Below, one piece after another: positions 47,160 to 58,100 of a stretch of DNA of 64,000 bases (the stretch's first letter is position 1; each line of letters opens with the position of its first letter). The notes beneath the pieces are model-generated. The model saw only the letters and a list, made by a program, of their open reading frames with translations, was not told the DNA's origin and searched no databases. Source of the stretch: Portulaca oleracea (lineage: Eukaryota; Streptophyta; Magnoliopsida; Caryophyllales; Portulacaceae); contig CM055874.1 of the NCBI GenBank assembly GCA_029582165.1, forward strand, positions 1,438,114-1,502,113, read 5' to 3'. The position numbers and the translations under genes were made by a program.

Positions 47160-47359
47160 GGCCCTATTTTGTGAATTGGTTAAAATAAGGTTTAGAAGGA
47201 TTAGATTGGATTGGATTGGATTAGTTTGATTTGATTTGAACAATGTATGATGTTTTTTTAGGAAATTATATTTTTAGAGATAATGTTTTTTGGGGAAATT
47301 GTGTAAGGTTTGGATATGTTTGGATTGGATTGAATAATTGAACCAATCCAAAAAATACG
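47160..47359. mobile_element. MITE with GGATTGG-rich ends (sister of 6307-6641)
   Basis: Starts GGCCCTATTTTGTGAATTGG. The reverse complement of its right part reads TATTTTTTGGATTGGTTCAA. The TTAG before it resembles the TTA target of other copies. The interior blocks (GATTAGATTGGATTGG, then poly-T with GGGGAAATTGTGTAA) match 6307-6641. Confidence 0.5.
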
Positions 47360-48203
47360 AATAAATATTTTTTGAGAAAGTATTTTTAACATAGATTCAT
47401 GGAAAATAGTATTTTATGGTATTTGATTTATATTTGAAATCATGGGGAATTTTATAAGAAATTTTAATTAAAATATCCAAATTACTCTTATCTATTGAAA
47501 AATTGGATTATGTTAATTTCTATTTCCAACAATTGTGTATAGTAATAATCTCTACTTTCATATTGAATTCTGGTGGTTTAATAAAAAAAAATTGAATTGT
47601 GGTTGTACCAAGTCCACCTTTACATTATTTTTATTTTTTTCATTCCTGCACCCAAAAAAGGTAATGAAGTGTAAAAGAATTCTTAAATTATTTTTAAAAA
47701 AATCGAGCAATTATTATGATTTTTTTAAAAGGAATAAAAGTGGAAGATCGTAAGAACTCGTAAACAAATGAATTTTTTTTTGGAGAAACGCTGGAAATTT
47801 ATTTAAAATGGTGGTTAAGTGTTGTGTTAAGTTTTGAATCACATACAAGTCAAACTCAAATATTTATGGCATACTCTCAGTGATATCTAAGAAGAATGCA
47901 ATTTTTAATTTATTTTTTTTTAATCAATAGAACTCAAAATCAAAATAAAAATTGTTAATATACAAAAGGTGAAAATAGGGATTATTAAAATTCAATTTTC
48001 CATATAAAATGTAATTTCTTAAATTAAATAGAAATAAGTTCGTTGTCCGAGCAATAAGGTTTGGAAAGAAGGTTTTGCGTGGCCATTTAAATTTTTATTT
48101 GCTTAACTTAAAGTTGTACCTTCTATATTAGTTGTTATCCTTGAAAATTGTACAGTCAAATTTGTTAATCATCATTATCTAAATACGGAGTATATATGAT
48201 ATA
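47360..48203. other. AT-rich intergenic DNA
   Basis: No gene seen. The 72-codon frame at 47535-47753 is A/T-driven and lacks any conserved feature. Confidence 0.5.
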
Positions 48204-48506
48204 CTCCCTCCATTCCAAATTAATTGTCATACTGTATTTCATAATTTTGCATATACCAATATGTAACTAAAAAAACTACCTACATAATTTAATATCACTA
48301 TTTTCCAAGGTGTTTTTTCGCATATCAAGGTGTGATTAGTGAGAGAATGTGAGTATGAGTAGTTTTATTGATTGGAAAAGTAAAAGGTTAACATAATTAT
48401 TATTAAAGTTAAAATAATTGAGTTATATGTTGGGAAATGGAAAATAACAATTATTTTGAAACAAAAAAAAGTTAGTTTAAGTGTCAATTAATATGAAACG
48501 AAGGAG
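48204..48506. mobile_element. Stowaway MITE, TA duplication
   Basis: Left end CTCCCTCCATTCCAAATTAA, right end in reverse complement CTCCTTCGTTTCATATTAAT. TA flanks it at 48202-48203 and 48507-48508. The 303-bp element is more diverged than the copy at 41137. Confidence 0.8.
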
Positions 48507-48949
48507 TAATGATTTGTTAAATAACTACCTTTAGATTTATAGCGAAAAATTTTATATTAAAAGTATAATTTTGAAATTGTTAATAAAAGTATTATATAAA
48601 ACAAAAACAACTAACGTTAATTATTCATTCCAGATACATATTATTCTTTGCGTTTATAGCTAATTTGTAGAGTTTTGTAACCATGATATTTTCTCTAAAA
48701 TTTTATCAGTCATACCCATTTCTTTCATGCCGAGTAGAGGCAGGTATATCAACATATTAAGTTTATTTTGGCATGATAGTTGCCCAATTTTTTTCTTTCT
48801 AATAAGAATGTTCATATAATATTTTCTTTTAATTGCTAATATGATTATCTCCAAAAATAAGTTGTTAATCTGTACATATTGATATAAAATGGATTGTATA
48901 ATTTTAAAAATATGTTAATAAAAAAATGAAATAAATATAGACCGAAGGT

Positions 48950-49795
48950 AGGGATGGCAGTGGGTTTGAGACCCGACCCATTTAGGCGAGTTTGGGTCCA
49001 AAAAAAGGTTGGACCCATTGGGTCGGAGTCAAGTCTGGGTTCATTAAAAATTTATCGGGTCTGGGTCTTGACACGAACCCGTCAATATATATATATATAT
49101 ATATAAAATGAAAACTATAGTATATTTGTATTCTTAGAGTCGTATAGCCTTGTTCTTAGAGTTGATGTATTGATAACGTTTGTAATGTTTTTATATTTAG
49201 GCCCCGTTCTTTTATACGGCTGATTACGGTTGGTTGCTGTGCGGTGGAGAAGAAATGTGGTTGATAATGGCGGGTTGGGAAAGTTGTGGTGAATTGTGGT
49301 GGGTTAGAAAAAGTTTATCTTTTAATAAAAAGATAAATTAAAACTGAATAAGTAGATTGTGGTAGATTGTGGTGGATTGTAGTGGGATATGGAAAGTTGT
49401 AGTGCGGTGTGAAACCGTAACCAACCAGTCGTATAAAAGAACGGGACCTAAACTTCAATCATAAGTCATAGCTTCGTATATCGAACTAGATGTTTTTATC
49501 ATGTTGAAAATATGTGTATTCAAATTAAATAATTATTATTATACAATTGTACATGTATAAATTTAACTAAAAAATTTGATAAATATAGTAAAAAAAGTGA
49601 ATAAAAATGTTGAAATGACTAAAGACTCACTATGAACTCGTGGACCCAACGAGTCTAGATGACTAGATCCATGTTTTTGGTCCCTCCACGAGTCTAGATG
49701 ACTAGATCCATGTTTTTGGTCCCGAATCAGGTCTGGCTCCAGAAAAAATTGGTGGATCCAGATCCTAGTCCACTTTAACATGTTTTTTGGCCATC
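48950..49795. repeat. GGGTCTGGGTC-type dispersed repeat, split by a MITE
   Basis: 48950-49080 opens GGGATGGCAGTGGGTTTGAG and is full of GACCCG/CGGGTC words, followed by an AT microsatellite (about 49087-49106). 49600-49790 continues with GAGTCTAGATGACTAGATCC twice (about 49652 and 49690), CAGGTCTGGCTCC, and ends near TTTTTGGCCATC, a loose inverse of the opening. The element appears to be one older repeat interrupted at 49200 by a MITE. Confidence 0.4.
49200..49448. mobile_element. Harbinger-type MITE with GGCCCCGTTCTTTTATACG ends
   Basis: The left end is GGCCCCGTTCTTTTATACG and the reverse complement of the right end is GGTCCCGTTCTTTTATACG. TTA precedes and TAA follows, giving the TWA target of PIF/Harbinger with one mismatch. 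The 249-bp interior is GTGG-rich, as in 2459-2803. Confidence 0.75.
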
Positions 49796-50383
49796 AATCA
49801 TATATAAATTTTGCTATTCTTCAAAGTGCCTGGATTTTAATCCAATCCTGCCTTAAAAGAACGGACACAAATACTACTAATCCCCACATTTGGTTCAAGT
49901 GCCTATTTCCAAAGGCCGTTGCAGTCATGTATTCCTCCGAAACATGTCGAACACGAACCGAGGTTTTCAGGCTCCAAATACAACCTACATTGCCAGAGCA
50001 AAAGAGCAAACAAAGAGTTTGGTATCCAACACTAACCAATGTTAAAAACCGGTTTGTATATGCATAAAGAGCCAGCTCGGAGATGGATCGGTCTTTGTTC
50101 AAAGTAAGGAGAAATGCCCTAGTGTCCCACGGGAGACTGAATCAAGCCACAAAAACTGATCTTTGGATCATAATTTGTAGCGTCTGCGATTAAATGTAGA
50201 CAAACATTGGACAATGTATACTTTTCTAATACAGATACACTACAAACTTCCAAAGCTATCCAAGAACCTAGAACATCACTGAGCATCATAACCATGCCAA
50301 ATAACATCGCCACGAATAGCTAGGAAGTGACTTCTAGCTTCACCCAACCTAAAGCACCCGAAAAACAGCCAACCAAAGATACG
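49796..50383. other. 3' flank of SF3A2
   Basis: Likely contains the SF3A2 3' UTR on the minus strand (about 50380-50100). No gene seen in the rest. Confidence 0.45.
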
Positions 50384-53050
50384 CTAGCCCATGTTTGGAG
50401 GGGGCGGGGGTGGTGGTCCCTGCATTTGTTGGCCTGGAAAACCTTGAGGAGGCGGAGGTGGTGGTCCGGACGGCTGGAAATTGGCCATGGGCCCACTCCC
50501 GACCTGAGGAGGCGGTGCGGGTGGAGGTGCCATGGGCCGTGGTGGTCCGTTGGCCATCGAGGGCGGCGGTGGTGGCGGCATTCTGGGTGGATTTCCTGAG
50601 GGCGGCGGCCCTTGTGGGGCTGGTGGTGGTGGAGGAGGTGCATGCGGGGGCGGTGCAAGCGGCCTCGGTGGTGGAGCTCCTGGTGGAGGGGCTGCACCGT
50701 TGGGTGCACCGGGAGGAGGCTGTGGCTTGTTTGCTTCTGGGGGCTTAGCCTTGAAGTATAATTGCAACTGCACACCATCATAACAATACAAGCAATAGTG
50801 ATCAGTCAGAGGAGTTATAATGACACGAAAATGAGCTTAAAATAGAAACATGTCCTAAACAAGGCCATATCCAATAATTTTCGTAAAGGGAAGCCGTCTA
50901 AATATCAAGTTAAGTGAGGACATACTGTGAACATCTTGGAGTCCGGGTCCCAATGTGAGAAGAACTTTGAGGTTGACTTGTCAATCTCAGTGCTAGGAAC
51001 CTGAAACTCAAAAAGATCCAACAAATTAGAATCACTGTTACTGGTACGTAATGAAGGAAATTGTTGCAAGCTTCAATACAATCTTGAGTTACCTTGAAAG
51101 CTATGATTTCGTAAGGCTCTGCAGCGAATAGGAGATACTGGAATCTTTTGTCAAAGGCTTCAACCCTCTACACTCGAGTAACGAGCAAAGTTCAGACGAG
51201 AAACAGCAGGGCAAAGTGCAAATTAAGCTATAAATCACTTGTTCATCCAGTAAAAAGAAAATTCCTGGCAACCAAAATACTATACCTGCTCAAAAGAAGA
51301 CATAAAACGGTGCCTCGGCTTTGTGTTATCCTCAATCTCAGGATATTCTATCTGCAATTAACATGCACAAATATCAGTACCAAGCGATTCAGCAGGTAAT
51401 GTCATACATGAGCAAAAATATGAGACTGTGCCCCAAATAGAATGCATACCTGGAAAAGAAGTGACCTCTGTTTAGTCTCTGAATCAAACTGCTTCGTAAC
51501 TCGATAGCCAGGCCTACCAATCTTAACTGCAAGCACAAAGCTTAGATCTTACGAGGATGATAGAGAACAAGCATGATGGGGAACAATGATAAAGAACAAC
51601 ACATTAGAAAAATCATCAACCAACGGCCTCCGTCTTCAGAATGATTTAAGACCAACAGGAAACAATTGAAAGCTCAGGTGCTAATTCAAACCATCAAGAT
51701 TTCCAACAAACCACTTACAAAAATCATGCAACCAAACAAGAGAACACAAAGATACGCCTAAATGAAAGTTGGGTTAGTGTTGTTACGCTAAATCAATGGT
51801 TACATGAGTACTTACATCAAATATAGTCTGGAGATAGTATCAATCAATCAATAACATGAAACAAACCCTACTAATCAGCTTACATGAATTCCCATAATAA
51901 TATGAACAATGCACACCCAAATCCAAAACCTAAAAAGACAACCAGTGCCCATTGATCCCACTTCACACAGAACAAAACCCCCAGTCTCCAAATCTTCCAT
52001 AAACCAAAACAACCCAATAAAACTTGAAATCAATTATCTACTTCACAATTCACATCTATACTTTACTGTCAAAATGAAACCCTACTCCAATTCAAACCTT
52101 CTACACTCAAAACCAATTCAAAGAACAAGAAAAATACTTCAAATCATTAGAAAGAGAAGTAGCAAACTAAAACAATTCCAATAAACTTGAAATCCATAAC
52201 CCACTTCACATCTACACTCAACCGCCAAAACGAAACCCTACTCCAATTCAAACTTTCTACACTCAAAACCAATTCAATGAACAAGAAAAGTACTTCGAAT
52301 TCCTACAAAAACAGAAGTAGCATACCAAAACAATTCCATAATCCACTTCACATCTATACTATACTTTAACTGTGACCCAAAATCAAACCCTACTCCAATT
52401 CAAACGTTCTACACTCAAGAACCAATTCAAAGAACAAGAAAAATACTTCAAATTATTAGAAAGAGAAGTAGCAAACCAAAACAATTCCAATCAAACTTGA
52501 AATCCAATCAACTTCACATCTATACTCAACCGCCAAAATGCAACCCTACTCCAATTCAAACTCTCAACACTCAAAACCAATTCCAACAACAACAACAACA
52601 AAAACAAAAACACTCCAAATCCCTAGCAACAGAATCAGCAAACGAACCAGTTTTACGAGGAGCAACTTTGCGCTTGTTAGGCTGAGGTTGAGCAGGAGCT
52701 TCTTTGGCCTCCCGAGCAGCACGCTTGGCCAAATTGGTCTGGTGCCGCTTCCCTTGCGTGTGCGCCAAGTAATTCCCCTCATTGTTGTGCAATGTCAGAC
52801 ACAACTTACACTCGTAACTGCAGAAACCCTAAATCAGACTCAGAATCGATAAATCGAAACACCATGAAAATGGAAACCCTAGAGAAAGGAAGACGAACCT
52901 GCCGAGGTGGTTGCGCATGAAGTAAGGGTCCTTGGCAAGGTCGATGGTTTCCAGGGCGAGTCGCCGGAGACGCTCCCGCCGGTCTATGGCTTCGTTCTGG
53001 GCGGAGGCGGCGCCGCCGCTCCCCGGCTTCGATCCCCATTCTCTGTCCAT
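50384..53050 (-). CDS. SF3A2: Splicing factor 3A subunit 2 (SF3a66 / Prp11)
   Basis: Seven exons in transcript order: 53050-52899, 52817-52648, 51526-51450, 51351-51286, 51167-51093, 51000-50926, 50767-50384; 999 nt, 332 residues, all in frame. The N-terminus MDREWGSKPGSGGAASAQNE is the family signature. A U1-type C2H2 zinc finger (about 51-82) has YECKLCLTLHN and LAHTQGKRHQTNL. The Prp11 core follows: IGRPGYRVTKQFD, IEYPEIED, RHRFMSSFEQ, FAAEPYEIIAFKVP, HWDPDSKMFTLQLYF. The last ~110 residues are proline-rich PPPG repeats, as in plant and animal SF3A2. The subunit belongs to the SF3a complex of U2 snRNP and acts in branch-point recognition in the nucleus. The length is shorter than the human protein, mainly in the repeat tail. 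A 155-bp tandem array lies in intron 2. Confidence 0.96.
52026..52600. repeat. Four-copy ~155-bp tandem array in SF3A2 intron 2
   Basis: The marker CCTACTCCAATTCAAA starts at 52081, 52237, 52389 and 52545, spacing 156, 152 and 156 bases. Each unit also contains CTTCACATCTATACT-like, TCTACACTCAAAACCAATTC and AGAACAAGAAAAATACTTC-like blocks in the same order. The fourth copy is cut short near exon 2. The array ends about 50 bases before the exon 2 donor side. Confidence 0.9.
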
Positions 53051-55189
53051 CTCTCTTGTTTTTTTTCCCCTTCTTTTTTCTCTCGTTGGGTTGTTAATTT
53101 TCCGGGATTATGGAGTGTATATTGTTGATATAGTGCAGATTTTGTCCCAAATAAATTGTCTAAATTTAATTAATTAGGTCACCGTTAATTTATTAAAATT
53201 ATATGTTGAGTTATTATTGTGCAAGACTACTGCTATTAAATTTGTAATAAAAAATATTTTTACCTGAGGACAACATTACTAGTGAGATAAAACATGAAAA
53301 ATTAACAGTCAAAATATTGAATCTAATACCGTAAAAAAGTAAACTGGACAAACTAATTGGGATGAAGGGAGTATTTAAAAACTGAGCAATTGGGTCATTT
53401 ATTCTTTTCTGAGAATTGGAGAAAAATAATTCATACTTTAAGGATATTGGAAAAAATAATCTGAACTTATAACTTCTTTATGGATGAGCAGAAGTTAACC
53501 ATTATAACTTTCAAAATCCACCACCTAGTTAAATTCGTCTGGAAAGTAACATAGTGATGACAATATCATTATGTTAACCCCTTTTTTTTCCTCGAAGTGG
53601 GGTAAGGCCTTAGTCGCCTTGGCCCGTTCTTTTATACGTTAATGCACCCAAAGGCAACGCAACTTACCGTAACCCTACCGCAACATAACGCAAATTACCA
53701 TTATTTTTTAACTATTTCCACCGCAACGTAAATGCAAACGCAACGCACAAAAGAATGGGACAGTGTCTTCCCCAATATATATCTAATAAACTAATATGGA
53801 ATCAATAAAATTCGTTTAATAAGGATGTTCGAGTTCTTTAAAAAGCGTCCTCCTCCTTCAATGCAATTAACATTGAAAGTATTGGTTAGATGATAACTTG
53901 TTTCAGTATTTTATTTTTTTTATAATAGTAAGTGGTTCAACTCATTGAATCTCTATCATAAAAATAAAAAATAAAAAAAAACTCAATGGCTTTATTGCGG
54001 ATAGGGGTTAAGGGCATGTAACGCCCAATGCATGGACAAAACCTTTTAAACCACACTTCTAACACTGAATAAATGTTGCACCTAAAAATCGAACTTGGCT
54101 AGATAAGGTAGAAGATGTAATACTTATCATCCTAACAAGTACTTTTTGACATATTTTGTTTTGGATTGACATTAGAAATGGATTTGATATTTGGATCTGG
54201 GTTTGATGTTGGTTTGAATGGTTTAAAAAGGATAATGATACGTGTGTTGAATCAAAATAGTTAATAATCATTTTGAATTGTCCATAATTTACATTTTTAT
54301 AATTTTTAATAATATTTTATCTAGTAAAATTATCAACTATAAGAGTATAATACTTATTAGCTAGATTAACAAATATAGATGATAACCTAATTTGATCAAC
54401 CATAGTAATGAAATTTATCAATTATAAGAGTACAACACTTCATAATAATATTCTATATTATTATTATAAAAAAAATTAATTTCTTATTGCTAACTAGTTT
54501 ATGAGTAATAAGAATGATCAGTTAATTGATTGTGCACTATTGTGGTTTCATATTAAAAATAAAATGACCAAAAATAATTGCAATCAATACATAGTAATTG
54601 ATTTCGATTGTAATTCTTGAACATTAAACCATAAATACAATTCTATTATATATCATTCTCTAAACAAAGTCTAAATATTTATAATGATTTATCTTTAAGA
54701 GAAAGTAAATGTATATTTACCATATAACTATAGCACAAGTTAAAGTATTTTGAGATACTTTATGTTACTGAGTTAAAAAAAAAATGAAAAAAATCAGAGT
54801 CACGACCCTTAAACTTGTCATAAACCATCCGAAAAGACATACCATTCCATAACTTGTATTTATCTGAATGAAAAGTACGCTTGACTTGAGTTCCCTGTAA
54901 TCAAAATACTTGACCGACGCACATTTAACTGGTTCGTTCGAATTAATAGGTTAAGTGCAACTAATCATACATATATAATCACCTATTCCATAAAGCTTGG
55001 TCCAAATTAAAGCAAATACCATATACTACAAAGCAATGAAATTTACAGATGTGTAATTTGGGGGATGGGGGCAAAAAAATGCTCAAAATTTACAGGGGAA
55101 ATAATTTGGAGATCAAATATTCATTTTAGTACACATTTTAGTCTTGAAACAAATTAAAACCACCCATGAATACACATGCAAAGGGGATT
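53051..55189. other. AT-rich intergenic DNA with decayed MITEs
   Basis: 53051-53120 is the SF3A2 leader and promoter start. 53140-53375 looks like a decayed Stowaway (TTGTCCCAAATAAATTGTC on the left, ATTGGGATGAAGGGAGTA on the right). 53760-55100 is AT-rich without a supported gene. 55000-55189 is probably the 3' UTR of the kinase. Confidence 0.45.
53621..53761. mobile_element. Short Harbinger-type MITE
   Basis: The ends GGCCCGTTCTTTTATACG and, reverse-complemented, GTCCCATTCTTTTGTGCG are inverted. The interior (TTACCGTAACCCTACCGCAA) is the reverse complement of words in 32887-33022. The target duplication is no longer clear. Confidence 0.6.
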
Positions 55190-58100
55190 TTAGTGAACAC
55201 TACCACCACTTTTAACACTTTCATGGGGGGAAGGTGGGCCACTAACCTGCAAAAACACAAATCAAAACTTTTTTCAGCTTAAAGCAAATTTAATATATCA
55301 ATAATTTGATGCTAATCAATATATTTATAAGTTAGAAAATTGCTTATACAAGTTAGAGTTTAAAGAAAATAAGATTAAAAATAGAAAATTGTGCCAAGAA
55401 ATTTATAAAATAAAAATTCACAACCATGCTTCTTTTTTTTTTTTTACTTCAAACATATTCGCGTCTTCCAAGAAGACATAATCTTCTGACACTAATATAT
55501 AGTTTAGTGTGATAATCTGGATTCATATTGAGATATGTGACATAGCCATTTCAGTCAAAAGTTTAAAATAATAGTTGAAGACATAAGAATAGTTTTATAC
55601 TATGACAGGGTAGGTATGTAAGTATGCATGGACTTACTTGATGTATAGATACTTGACTATGAGATTTGGGGTGGTAACCACCATAACCACCACCGCCGCC
55701 GCCACCAAACATCATAGCATCCAAGCTTTCGTCTGCAATGTTCCTCAATCTACACAACTCCGGTAGCACTATCGTCCCAAGGTCCGGTCTATCCTTCCTC
55801 CTCAACTCGGCGCACCTTAGAGCCATCTTAGCGAAGCTAAGGGCCTCTTGGACGGGCCAGTCTGGCACATTCGGGTCCAACACGTCCGCAAAAGTTCCCT
55901 TCTCAATGGCCCGCTCAACTTGGTGGGCCAAGCCCATCGGCGACTTGGCAGTTATGATTTGCAACAACATTACTCCTAGGGAGTACACGTCCGATTTCAC
56001 CCCCAACATGCCAGTTTGCTGGTACTCAGGGTCTATGTAGCAGAACGTCCCGGCCGTTGACGTCATCCTATACTGGGTGACGTCATCGGCCACGTTGGGT
56101 GGGACCAGTCGGGCTAGGCCCACGTCGCTTATCTTGCTGACTAGGTTCCGATCTAGGAGAATGTTCGCTGGTTTCAAATCTCGATGCACCAAGGGTTCCG
56201 GTTTGGTTTGGTGTAGGAAGAGAAGCGCAGTGGCTATTTCTGCGGATATACGAAATCTATGCTGCCAGCTCAGCGGCGGGGTCCCGCCTCGACAAAAGAG
56301 ACGGTCCTCTAGGCTACCGTTGTGCATGTACTCGTAAACTAGACAACCGTATTCTGGGCATGCTCCCATCAGAAGCACCATGTTTGGGTGTCGGATGCAA
56401 CTCAACACCTCAACCTGCAGAGGAATAAGTATTAATTTTATAAGGAGTAAGACACTTGCCCAAAATATGTATCATCACTCTTTCGAAAACAAAAAAAAAC
56501 AGAGGCAAAAACAGGCAACAAACCTCTTGCTGAAATTGGGATCTGCCTTGAGCAGCATCAGGACGTAGCACCTTAACAGCGACCAAAGTATGGTCAAGGT
56601 AACACTTATACACAGGCCCATAACCTCCTTCTCCGATCTTCCTCGGCTCTGCGAAATAATCTGTGGCGATCTCAATCTCTTCGATTGTGTACTTCCTGTA
56701 CTTGACGCCCGCCGTTTGGTTCGACGAGGTGAGAACCTTCTTCTTTTCGTCTGAATCCTTGAGCCTTTTCTGTGCCTCTATCTCGACTATTCTGTTGTGA
56801 GCTTCTACTGCCTTAGATTTTGATATCTCGGAGTGAATTTGAAGAGGTCTACCTTCTTCTGTTCTTTTTTCCTCTTCCATCTTCCACCTTTGGAGCTCTA
56901 GTGCCTGCAAAATATTGATTTATGGGTCAGTTAAACTTTAAAAACTTTGACTATCAGTTTTCAATGGATATAATGTTTATTATACAAAAGTATCATCATC
57001 GGATTCATGATGAAAAATGTCACCATAAGCGTATAATGTTGCAATCTTTTCATCAAATATTACATAAAAAATTATCAGACAATTAATAAAGATATCAGAA
57101 GCTGTATAACATTTATTATGTGACAGTTATAATGGAAACTAGGAGTATGTTTCTAGACACAAAAATGCTAATACTCTTAGAAAAAGAGATAAAATGGATG
57201 TCTAATTCGTCCGAACATGAAATAAACCAAACCTGATAAGCCTAAGGTACATACCTTTTGTTTAGCTGTGATTGCTTCTTGGAAAGCATTGTTGTATAAG
57301 TCCATGGTTTGCCTCAATTCAAGCTTGAGCCGTCTCATTTCGGCTTCTGCGTCATCCTACATCAACCATGTAAAACAGTGAGAAAACCAATATCATAAAG
57401 TTTTATGGGGTAAATAGTGAGAAAATTAATTAAATATACTTAATTAAAATAAAAAATTGTTGTTGATTCAATTAATTTAATGGTAAATATGTTATTGGAT
57501 TTGCAAAATGACAAATAATATGAAACGAGAAAAATTAATAGTTAAAAAGTCAAATAAAAAAAGAACAGAGGTAATAGCAGGTAACTAGTCGTACCATTGC
57601 TTGGGGTTCCATATTAGACCAATTGATGCTGGAGGCAGTGTCGTCGGAAGAAGCATTGGAGAAATATGAAGGAAGAGGACTAGTGCTGCTGGCAAAATTG
57701 TCAAGAGATCTTCGAGGAGCCGCCAAAGGATCGTAGATGTAATCCGTGTTGTCGGAGCTTGTGGAAAGGCGGCCGGTGCTGCTCCTTGGCGGCTCCGGAC
57801 CGTCGTACAATGAGGGCATCATCTGGTCCACACTTGGTCTCCCCGAGCTCACGAATGAGATGTCTGTGTCCGACGACAACAACTCCCCGTATGACTTCAC
57901 GTGAGGATGTCGGCCTCGCACGAACGGCGATCTGCAAAACCATACGTTGAACTTTTGGTTAATTAAGTTGGTCGTTAATTTATGTTACTCTTAAGTTGAT
58001 GGTTGAAGCCACAATGCATACAACAACAACAACAACCTCCCAGGTAACACGTTTGAGCGTGGACTGGGAGATCTTAATGTAGGCAGTCTTGCCCCCATTA

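Noticed and set aside
49563..49781. 72-codon minus-strand frame with GSSHLDS repeats
   Set aside because: It is translation of a tandemly duplicated repeat segment within a dispersed element.
50327..50783. Gly-rich and other frames opposite the SF3A2 tail
   Set aside because: They mirror the proline-rich last exon of SF3A2; the SF3A2 model is continuous over seven exons.
55563..55637. Extension of the kinase frame past VSIHQ
   Set aside because: It reads through a good GTAAGT donor into AT-rich sequence; splicing to 55246 gives a plausible Gly/Ser-rich tail and stop.
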